Source of the DNA: Endozoicomonas sp. 4G
GTDB taxonomy: Bacteria; Pseudomonadota; Gammaproteobacteria; Pseudomonadales; Endozoicomonadaceae
Direction of reading: 5' to 3'
Length of the DNA stretch: 64,000 nucleotides
Assembly (NCBI RefSeq): GCF_023822025.1
Contig: NZ_CP082909.1
Span: forward strand, 860,698 to 924,697
Shown here piece after piece: positions 57,649 to 64,000 of this stretch (position 1 is its first letter; each line of letters opens with the position of its first letter). Both the position numbers and the translations under genes were made by a program. The notes under the pieces were generated by a model. That model saw only the letters and a program-made list of their open reading frames with translations, was not told where the DNA came from and did no database searches.

Positions 57649-58366
57649 CTACGCAGGTAAGCCGAGCTGGTCAAAGAAAGCCCGGTTCCTCTCTTTTGCC
57701 GATTGCAGCAGGCGATCATAAGATACGACTTCAATGTAAGCATTTCGAGGCTTGTTATAACCAAAGAACCCCATTCCATCATAGGTTTCGGTCAGGCTCG
57801 CCAGCTCGCATCGTTCTACCATGGTTGGGGTTAAAAACAGTTCGCAGTAATTCGTTGATTCTCTCACGACCTGCTTTCAGGTTTTCACTCAGATAATTGC
57901 TCAGGTACTGCTTGCTTCTGGCCAGAACATGACGTTGCATATCTTTGAAACTGACTTCGACATCCTCAAGAATACCCCCTATATCATCAGCTATATCAAA
58001 TGCAGTGCGCTCCGGACGAACATGGTCGTCCAGATAGTCGGATGAAATGTAGCAGGTATAGATGAACTCACCAGCCTCATCCGATATTTTGCCAAACAGC
58101 CCCGGGATTTGATGACTAATGGGAATTTCCTGCACCAGCCTGTTAGCCGCGCAAAGGGCGAGAGAGTGTTTCTTTTTGGTCGAAGCATGAAATTTTATGT
58201 GGGTCAGCCTGAACGAGCTTGCAGAGAGTTCACAACGGCTTCAAAAACCGGGAAAAGTCCATGACTCTTGCATTCCTTAACCTTCCTGCCAGATTGGTAT
58301 GCAGGCTCATCGATAGGCTCCTCAGGCAGGAAGTGCTTTTTACCAAAATTCAGCTAACTGAAACAT
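57649..58366 (-). pseudogene. Decayed GHKL-ATPase-like gene (partner of KGGVGR ATPase)
   Basis: Three frames must be joined to read this. ATG at 58366 begins MFQLAEF, then a one-base shift gives GKKHFLPEEPIDEPAYQ and HGLFPVFEAVVNSLQA, which resembles the N-box (E..N...A) of histidine-kinase-like ATPases. The frame then breaks. After a second shift LCAANRLVQEIPIS...KISDEAGEFIYTCYISSDYLDD and ERINELLR resemble the C-terminal part of such proteins. A third shift leads to GFFGYNKPRNAYIEVVSYDRLLQSAKERN and FDQLGLPA. The expected Gly-rich ATP lid is missing, so an internal deletion is likely. It lies just downstream of the KGGVGR gene, consistent with a former two-gene conflict system. Family assignment is tentative. 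Confidence 0.55.
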
Positions 58367-58475
58367 TCTATACAAGTACCCAGAGGGCTGCTGACTTTAT
58401 TATTGCTCAGGCATTGCGGAGCTTCCCGGTGCTGGTCAGAATCAAGGCTTTTTAGTTGATAGCTGGTTATCAGTA

Positions 58476-59786
58476 TCAAAGAAGTCTCTGGATCCAGTTT
58501 AATCCTTCATTGAGCAGTGGGCTTGCATGCTCTATAACAGAAAGTGTGCTGTCCAGTGTCCCGAGGTTCAACAATTGAGAACTGAATTCAGCCTCAATAA
58601 TCTCAAGGCCGTTAGTGGCGTTAGCATCATCAGCGTATAAATCGGGCGTATACGCAGCAGTCAGTCGTTCGAGGCCCGTTTTGTACTGATCGGTTTTTTT
58701 GAAGTCTTCATTTACAAAGGTAGTGATGACTCGTGGGTCTAATGTCTTTTCACCAAATTTATTGCGCCAATCCCGATTATTGGCCAGAGAGGTCAGGCGA
58801 TTCAGAATGAATTCTGTACCCTTAACAGCCTGCTCGGCCAAAGTGGTCACAACAAATCGCTCCACTCTTGGGTCAAACAACAGCGGGCTCGAGAGTTCAC
58901 TGAGTCCGGCTCTCAAGTCAATCAGGATCAAATCCGCCTGAAGTTGATTTCCCAGCTTTTGCAGCATATCGGTACAACGCCAGGGTTGTTCATAGGTTCG
59001 CGCAAGGTGTTCTGGTCGAACAGAAATGTTGATTAATTGAGCCATTCCCGATTTGCATTCACTGTGTTTTTCAATATCTGCTTCACTATCGGAAAAAGCA
59101 GGGAGCAGGCAGTACTCAAAACCGGCTTCACTTTTTGTATAACGATCAAGCTCTTTGGCAAAAGTGGCAATCGTGGTTGACTCATCAACCGCCGGATAGT
59201 GGCTGGCTTCCAGAAACTGAATCCATGATACATCCGGTTTATCGCTGTCTTTGAACAAATAGGTCAGGCCCGGCGCTTTGATATCAGCATCGACAAGCAA
59301 CACTTTTAATTTCTCACGATTGTTTTCACGATGGTGGAAGTTCACCTGAAGCGCCTTGAAAAATGTCAATAATGAAGTGGTGCGGCCAACACCTCCTTTA
59401 AAGGAGTGAAAGGCTGCAAGTCTGCACTTCCCTTCGAAAGGTTCAGGGCTTTTTGGCAGTATTGACATTGCTCCATCATAACCAAGGTCTTTCCAAAGTG
59501 GCCTTGGATGGCGTGGGTTCTGTTCTTCGCAGTCCGTGATAATTTCAACATCTATCGAGCTTTGTGAGCCGTAAGCCAGCGCTATTTTTCGTTCATCATG
59601 ATGCCAGTTATTTCCAAATACTGTTTTTACAAAATCGAAGGCAAGGGTTTGATCGTTACCTTCAAGGTCTATTTCGATCGCTTCACTGTAAGTACGGATA
59701 TCAGCTATACCCTCAGGAAAGTGTGTAAAGTTCTGAGTTTTGGATGCCAGCAGTCGTTCGGCATCCAGCCAGCTATAGAGGTTCAT
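58476..59786 (-). CDS. KGGVGR-motif ParA/MinD-like ATPase
   Basis: This 436-residue protein has a deviant Walker A, FHSFKGGVGRTTSLL, near residue 130, then VLLVDADIKAPGLTYLF (switch/Walker B type). LILIDLRAGLSELSSPLL follows in the second half. The N-terminal about 120 residues are an added domain (YSWLDAERLLASKTQNF...). Proteins with the KGGVGR variant are known as P-loop ATPases often found with effector or GHKL-ATPase genes in suspected defence cassettes. I prefer ATG 59786 with GGGAG 8 bases upstream over GTG 59792. The adjacent partner gene is broken, so the cassette may be inactive, although this ORF is intact. Confidence 0.8.
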   Translation of the reverse strand: MNLYSWLDAERLLASKTQNFTHFPEGIADIRTYSEAIEIDLEGNDQTLAFDFVKTVFGNNWHHDERKIALAYGSQSSIDVEIITDCEEQNPRHPRPLWKDLGYDGAMSILPKSPEPFEGKCRLAAFHSFKGGVGRTTSLLTFFKALQVNFHHRENNREKLKVLLVDADIKAPGLTYLFKDSDKPDVSWIQFLEASHYPAVDESTTIATFAKELDRYTKSEAGFEYCLLPAFSDSEADIEKHSECKSGMAQLINISVRPEHLARTYEQPWRCTDMLQKLGNQLQADLILIDLRAGLSELSSPLLFDPRVERFVVTTLAEQAVKGTEFILNRLTSLANNRDWRNKFGEKTLDPRVITTFVNEDFKKTDQYKTGLERLTAAYTPDLYADDANATNGLEIIEAEFSSQLLNLGTLDSTLSVIEHASPLLNEGLNWIQRLL

Positions 59787-59888
59787 TAACACTGCTCCCT
59801 AACCCAATGACAAATATTCTCAAGAGTTTGAGTGATATGTGTATGATCTGCCTGATTTTTAATTTTAACGCCATACCGCCAAACCAGA

Positions 59889-59939
59889 TTCAACTTACTT
59901 GCCGGGTAGGTGGTCGAGCCAGCTAAAGGTAGATTTTAT
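59889..59939 (+). repeat. Direct repeat copy 2
   Basis: Second copy of the sequence at 57595-57646, same orientation, about 83% identical. It lies just beyond the 3' end of the Cys-rich protein gene at 59948 and upstream of the KGGVGR gene. Confidence 0.8.
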
Positions 59940-59947
59940 TTTTCCTG

Positions 59948-61144
59948 TTAGATGCATAACGCCCTTATAATAAGCGCTGTCATTAATTTGAACATTATCG
60001 GGGAATACCCTGTTGAAGATGATCTGGCTGATTCAATTTCTGATGACTGTATCGAGCTGGATAACGAGCTGGATAGAGAGTAGCTTTCAGAAGCTGTGGC
60101 CATGCTGTTTAATTTGACTTCATATTTGTGATGATCCTGATGAATATCCATTAACTCAGCAACAAGTGCTGTTGAATTAAAAAATAGTTCGGTACCCTTT
60201 CCGGGACATGATGTTTGTGTTTTTTCATTAATTGTTATTGGAATTATCGTAATATTCCCTTCATAGTTTCGTAATGCATTTGGAATAACGATGTTTGTTT
60301 TGTCTGTATAGTAGCTGTCACCATCAAATTTAATCATGAATAGCTCGGCATCAGAGGTTGCCGTCCATGATAAAACAGGCTTTTTTTCAAAGTATTTCAT
60401 TTCCGGGTGATAGACGTGCCCAGGCACTGAATGATTAAATTTAATATTTTTAAATGTATTGCACTCAGACTCGGTGGAACTTTGAAAAGAACCTGAATCG
60501 TGCCTGTCTCTACAGCATTTAATGTTATGAAATTCGATCGAACCTTCAGGCATCACTGTATTAATGATTAAATCACTGTAACCGGCATTAACAGAACCTT
60601 TTTGAGGCGGGGAGCAACGAGAGCAAGAATATTTTTTAACGCAAAATGCATTTGCTACAACGCGATCGTTGCAACGACATCGACTATTGATCGAATGACC
60701 GCAGTTATAATCAGAAAATTCATAGGTTTCTGCTGCCAGCTGCTGGAAATCAGGTATGTTTTGTCGCTCATCCGTATAACTGTAATTTAATATCGGGCAT
60801 GAAACACTGCCATTATCTGTTTTCTCCAGGCATCTGTGAGTTCCATCCTTATGTCTATAAAGGGTGCCAGAGCAGTCAAAATGTGTCGTACAAACACCCG
60901 CGGCTGTTCGGGTGGTAACAGAGAATTCCGGATGCTGCTCTGTGCCACACTGCAATTTCAGAAGTATATGGTCAACTCCGGGACAAAGCCGGTTGTCACT
61001 CAATGTCGTAAGGGTTTGAGAACGGGCAGGTATTATTATCAACAGCATACAGGCATAAATCCAACCCGTACTAAATAATAATGAGAAAATAATTGATTTG
61101 TTATGTAATTTTTTCTTCACCGTTGGATATAATAAACTGTTCAT
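59948..61144 (-). CDS. Cys-rich exported protein, paralogue A
   Basis: This is a 398-residue protein with no recognised family. An N-terminal hydrophobic segment (IIFSLLFSTGWIYACMLLIII, about 18-38) acts as signal or anchor. The body has about 20 Cys, including CRC, SCSRC and KCCRD, and the segment YSDLIINTVMPEGSIEFHNIKCC. That segment matches YSRISFDFTMPEGSVTLSNFHC in the next gene. PVLSWTATSDAELFMIKFDG likewise matches PVLKWQKIDPVNTGFISVDLPG there. A Ser-rich stretch and a short hydrophobic C-terminus (MFKLMTALIIRALCI) end the protein. The gene is AT-rich. Disulfide-bonded surface or secreted protein is a reasonable guess. Confidence 0.65.
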   Translation of the reverse strand: MNSLLYPTVKKKLHNKSIIFSLLFSTGWIYACMLLIIIPARSQTLTTLSDNRLCPGVDHILLKLQCGTEQHPEFSVTTRTAAGVCTTHFDCSGTLYRHKDGTHRCLEKTDNGSVSCPILNYSYTDERQNIPDFQQLAAETYEFSDYNCGHSINSRCRCNDRVVANAFCVKKYSCSRCSPPQKGSVNAGYSDLIINTVMPEGSIEFHNIKCCRDRHDSGSFQSSTESECNTFKNIKFNHSVPGHVYHPEMKYFEKKPVLSWTATSDAELFMIKFDGDSYYTDKTNIVIPNALRNYEGNITIIPITINEKTQTSCPGKGTELFFNSTALVAELMDIHQDHHKYEVKLNSMATASESYSLSSSLSSSIQSSEIESARSSSTGYSPIMFKLMTALIIRALCI

Positions 61145-61185
61145 TATGGATTCGCCTTTAACGTAGCCACTCGAAGTGACCCAGT

Positions 61186-62265
61186 TTAATGACAGGAATT
61201 TGCATTAAAGAATACGCTTGCTTCTTTACCATATCTTTTGCCTTCTCGTGTAAAGAAGAGGGTTTTTAGCTTGATCAAACCGCTTGACAGAGATGGGCTT
61301 TCCATGAAATCAAGAATTTGCAACTCAGTTTCATTGGCAGGCCTTATCAATGAATCCACTTGCCCTGGAAGATCCACTGAAATAAATCCAGTGTTAACAG
61401 GATCAATCTTTTGCCATTTCAATACAGGGTTGCCTTTTTCTCCACAACTGATGTTGATCCCGGTTATTGTGCTGGAGGAACTGTCCTTTATGACAAAGTT
61501 TTCGATTTTTGTCCTGCTCGAACCCGTATTGTTTTTGCAATGGAAGTTACTCAGCGTCACAGAGCCTTCTGGCATCGTAAAATCAAAGCTGATGCGACTA
61601 TAAGCAATATAACCAACCGTTCTGATGACACAGTGTCCTTTAGGGCATTTCTTTCTGGGGCAGCCCACTTCATTAGGGATAGAACAATAAGCCTGCGCAT
61701 ACGTGCATCTCAGACACTTATTATTTGAACAACCCACTCCAGAGACACAGCTGACTTGTGAATAGTCAGAATTAATCTTTTTCGTTTTATAAACCGGGTA
61801 ATAGCGATGATCGATTGATAATGCTGCGCAATCATAACCTTCTCCTTGCATCAGGCGCACATTGCATCGGCCATCCCGAATGTTAGAGCAATCAAAAGAA
61901 AATACGCAGTGATCACCGATTTTCAGCTCGAGCTGGATCGACTCATCCAAACCGCAGTAAAGACTGTATGAGATATTCTCTCCTTTGTAGGCACTGTCCG
62001 GAAGTGTCAGCGACAAATCCTCCGCATAAGCCTGAATACATAAAAACGTTAAAAGAACACAGGCTACACCAAAAAATCTGGCGAATGAACTACCCTGGGG
62101 CAAGCCCACGGTTATCGTGGGCTGGACGCACTCCGGTGCAGTAGTACGGGAGCAAGTTGAAAGGTTACGGAGGTTAACGCTGAGTTGCATTGGCTTCCCC
62201 ATGTCCGCTGATGGTTTGCTTTCGCGGTTAACATGGTAGCTGTCTTTTACCACTCCGACTGACAT
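61186..62265 (-). CDS. Cys-rich exported protein, paralogue B
   Basis: This is a 359-residue paralogue of the preceding protein. The signal-like stretch is internal (FFGVACVLLTFLCIQAYAEDL, ending near residue 83). The true start may therefore lie downstream of the ATG at 62265 (for example ATG codons near 62200), or the protein has a long cytosolic lead. Cys-dense parts include VSCVSGVGCSNNKCLRC and GCPRKKCPKGHC. It shares the MPEGS motif and the PVLKW strand with paralogue A, and both end near a FFN motif. The two genes are 41 bp apart on the same strand, so they probably arose by tandem duplication and are co-transcribed. No function can be assigned. Confidence 0.65.
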   Translation of the reverse strand: MSVGVVKDSYHVNRESKPSADMGKPMQLSVNLRNLSTCSRTTAPECVQPTITVGLPQGSSFARFFGVACVLLTFLCIQAYAEDLSLTLPDSAYKGENISYSLYCGLDESIQLELKIGDHCVFSFDCSNIRDGRCNVRLMQGEGYDCAALSIDHRYYPVYKTKKINSDYSQVSCVSGVGCSNNKCLRCTYAQAYCSIPNEVGCPRKKCPKGHCVIRTVGYIAYSRISFDFTMPEGSVTLSNFHCKNNTGSSRTKIENFVIKDSSSSTITGINISCGEKGNPVLKWQKIDPVNTGFISVDLPGQVDSLIRPANETELQILDFMESPSLSSGLIKLKTLFFTREGKRYGKEASVFFNANSCH

Positions 62266-62391
62266 TTAGGAAATATCAATCTTCGGTTTTAGGTTTGAGT
62301 GCGACACCACTCGTCGCAGGGGTGTTTTATAAAGATCATTCGCATTTTTGATGAAGACATTGGTGACTCGCAGTAAAACCCAAACTTTTTT

Positions 62392-62419
62392 TTGCAATTG
62401 CCCCGATTGCCGGTATGAT
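62392..62419 (+). promoter_or_regulatory. Candidate promoter of rplY-pth
   Basis: TTGCAA at 62392-62397 and TATGAT at 62414-62419 are separated by 16 bp. This gives a sigma-70 type promoter about 70 bp before rplY. It shows that rplY has its own promoter despite being separated from prs. Confidence 0.5.
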
Positions 62420-62487
62420 ATGGCGCCTTTATTAAAGCCCCGGTATCTGGTCGCAAGATATCAGGGTATTCCTTTGGAGAAAGAAAA

Positions 62488-63120
62488 ATGTCTGAAGCTA
62501 TCGCTCTGAGCGCTGTTGCACGCAAGGACGTAGGGAAAGGTGCGAGCCGCCGCCTGCGTCGTGCAGAACTGGTACCTGCCGTTATTTACGGTGGTGAGCA
62601 GGAACCTGCGCAAATCACCCTGGAAGCCCGTGCTATCCGTAAGGCACTGGAATCTGAATCTTTCTACTCCCAGATCGTTACCCTGGACGTAGAAGGCGCT
62701 TCCCAGCAGGTTATCCTGAAGGACCTGCAACGTCATCCTGCAAAAGACTATGCTATGCACCTGGACTTCCTGCGTGTTGACGCTACTCATGCAGTGACCA
62801 CTCACATTCCACTGCACTTCCTGAACGAAGAAAGCTGTGTCGGTGTGAAAGCCGGTGGCGCTATCACTCACGCTCGTGTTGAAGTGGAAGTTAAGTGTCT
62901 GCCTGCTGACCTGCCTGAATTTATCGAAGTTGACATGGCTGATGTTGAGCTGGGTGGTCACATTCATCTGACCGACCTGACCATGCCTAAGGGTGTTGAG
63001 CTGGTTGCCCTGCAGCAGGGTGAAGGCCACGATCTGGACGTTGCTTCTGTTCAGACTACCCGTGGTGGTAAAGAAGAAGCTGAAGAAGCAGCTTCTGAAG
63101 AAGAAAGCGGCGAAGAGTAA
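62488..63120 (+). CDS. rplY: 50S ribosomal protein L25 (Ctc form)
   Basis: L25/Ctc binds 5S rRNA in the large subunit. The 210-residue protein is the long form: the N-terminal L25 domain ([26 protein letters not shown], quoted in part) then the TL5/Ctc domain ([37 protein letters not shown]) and an acidic Glu-rich tail. GGAG precedes the ATG at suitable distance. It is followed by pth after 9 bp, the usual rplY-pth operon. Confidence 0.96.
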   Translation: MSEAIALSAVARKDVGKGASRRLRRAELVPAVIYGGEQEPAQITLEARAIRKALESESFYSQIVTLDVEGASQQVILKDLQRHPAKDYAMHLDFLRVDATHAVTTHIPLHFLNEESCVGVKAGGAITHARVEVEVKCLPADLPEFIEVDMADVELGGHIHLTDLTMPKGVELVALQQGEGHDLDVASVQTTRGGKEEAEEAASEEESGEE

Positions 63121-63129
63121 GAGGATATT

Positions 63130-63723
63130 ATGGCGAAAGATCACTCGATTAAGCTGGTTGTCGGACTCGGCAACCCTGGTGCTCAATACGATGATACTCG
63201 CCATAATGCCGGTTTCTGGTACGTGGAGCAGTTGGCTCGCGCTTATGGTGCCAGTCTGCAGCCCGAGAAGAAATTCTTTGGCTTGGCTGCCCGCGTTACC
63301 ATCAATGGACAGGATGTCCGTCTGCTAAACCCGACCACATTTATGAATCGCAGTGGTCAGGCGGTGGGTGCTATCAGTACCTTCTTCAAGATTCCCCCTC
63401 AATCTATTCTTGTTGTTCACGATGAGTTGGACTTGCCTGCCGGTGTCGGTCGTCTGAAGCAGGGCGGTGGTCACGGTGGTCATAATGGTCTTCGGGACAT
63501 TATTTCAGCATTGGGAAACAATAAGGACTTCCTGCGTTTGCGTCTGGGTATTGGTCATCCGGGTGACAGTAAGGAAGTGGTCAATTATGTGCTGAGCAAG
63601 CCTTCCGTGGCGGATCGTCAGAAGATTGATTCTGTGATCGACGAAGCGGTTCGTATTTCCCCTGAAGCCTTTAGCGGTGCTCGAGCCAAGGCTGTTCAGG
63701 AGCTGCATACTTTTAAAGCCTGA
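63130..63723 (+). CDS. pth: Peptidyl-tRNA hydrolase
   Basis: Pth recycles peptidyl-tRNA dropped from the ribosome. The 197-residue protein has [20 protein letters not shown] with catalytic His, [13 protein letters not shown], the [29 protein letters not shown] core and LRLGIGHPG. Normal length. Its stop is 2 bp from the stop of the convergent ligase-like gene, with no terminator between. Confidence 0.97.
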   Translation: MAKDHSIKLVVGLGNPGAQYDDTRHNAGFWYVEQLARAYGASLQPEKKFFGLAARVTINGQDVRLLNPTTFMNRSGQAVGAISTFFKIPPQSILVVHDELDLPAGVGRLKQGGGHGGHNGLRDIISALGNNKDFLRLRLGIGHPGDSKEVVNYVLSKPSVADRQKIDSVIDEAVRISPEAFSGARAKAVQELHTFKA

Positions 63724-63725
63724 CT

Positions 63726-64000
63726 TCAGGATGGTCTGATATTCAGTTTGGGTATTGGCCAGTAGGCCTTGCCGTCGTTGGGGTTTTCTCCCCGTTTCAA
63801 AGCCTGGTCCACCAGTTTGCAGATCAGCGTATCAAAGGGTATTCCTGCGTGTCTGGCACCGTCTGGAAACAGGCTGGTGGGTGTCATTCCTGGCAGGTTA
63901 TTGAGTTCTGAAAATATGGGGTCTCCCGATTCAGGAACAATAAAGTCAGAGCGACTCAGGTCATGACAGCCGAGAATCTGGTGGGCTTTCAGGGCAATCT
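63726..64000 (-). CDS. Partial D-alanine-D-alanine ligase-like ATP-grasp protein (3' end)
   Basis: An open frame enters from the right edge and stops at 63726, giving about 91 C-terminal residues. They read ALKAHQILGCHDLSRSDFIV, then SELNNLPGMTPTSLFP and DTLICKLVDQALKR. This is the C-terminal ATP-grasp region of D-Ala-D-Ala ligases, where the family has EINTLPGMT; here the acidic/Asn metal site reads ELNN. It may be Ddl itself or a Ddl-like paralogue. The N-terminal two thirds are outside the window. Confidence 0.8.
   Translation of the reverse strand, partial: IALKAHQILGCHDLSRSDFIVPESGDPIFSELNNLPGMTPTSLFPDGARHAGIPFDTLICKLVDQALKRGENPNDGKAYWPIPKLNIRPS

Noticed and set aside
58219..58455. 78-codon plus-strand frame
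   Set aside because: Lies antisense to the decayed GHKL-like gene, which has recognisable motifs; this frame has none.

Overview
The window looks like a chromosomal segment of a marine gammaproteobacterium. The housekeeping order prmC-prfA-hemA, divergent from TPR lipoprotein-lolB-ispE-tRNA-Gln-prs, then rplY-pth, is the order I know from Pseudomonas and Oceanospirillales. The very large secreted-protein gene and the eukaryote-flavoured secreted proteins suggest a host-associated genus such as Endozoicomonas. That genus call is inference, with no search behind it.

Layout. 1-7338 is mostly minus-strand core genes: a partial secreted protein, trmA, an NCS2 purine permease, a degenerate GIY-YIG protein, rimI, a long holD (psi) and leuA. 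The leuA leader carries a 17-bp tandem repeat. 7929-8498 is a YajG-type lipoprotein. 8689-10630 is an AT-rich accessory pocket with an orphan membrane/secreted protein convergent with a RecF/OLD-like ATPase. 10784-15262 is hemH, prmC, prfA and hemA. 15785-20404 is the TPR lipoprotein, lolB, ispE, tRNA-Gln(UUG) and prs. 62488-63723 is rplY and pth, followed by the 3' end of a convergent D-Ala-D-Ala ligase-like gene.

Between prs and rplY, normally neighbours, sits about 42 kb of accessory DNA (about 20452-62300). It holds a type I secretion ABC transporter and membrane fusion protein; two beta-propeller-like exported proteins; one uninterrupted ORF of 9,819 codons (28157-57616); a KGGVGR-type ATPase beside a decayed GHKL-ATPase-like partner, both between two copies of an approximately 52-bp direct repeat; and two Cys-rich secreted paralogues.

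The giant protein is the main discovery. By eye its N-terminus follows the order of large clostridial toxins: a TcdA/TcdB-type glycosyltransferase-like domain whose DXD has become R-P-D, then a C80 cysteine-protease-like domain lacking its catalytic His and Cys. A long body of diverged internal repeats follows, interrupted by an alpha/beta-hydrolase with a complete apparent Ser-Asp-His triad. Then come a hydrophobic translocation-like segment, about 1,900 residues of irregular RTX repeats, a Ser/Thr/Pro linker, a CxxPC Cys-rich segment and a C-terminal type-I-secretion-like tail. The likely model is secretion of this megadalton protein by the nearby HlyB/HlyD pair with a TolC encoded elsewhere, possibly as a toxin or host-interaction factor. 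Substrate pairing and function are inference.
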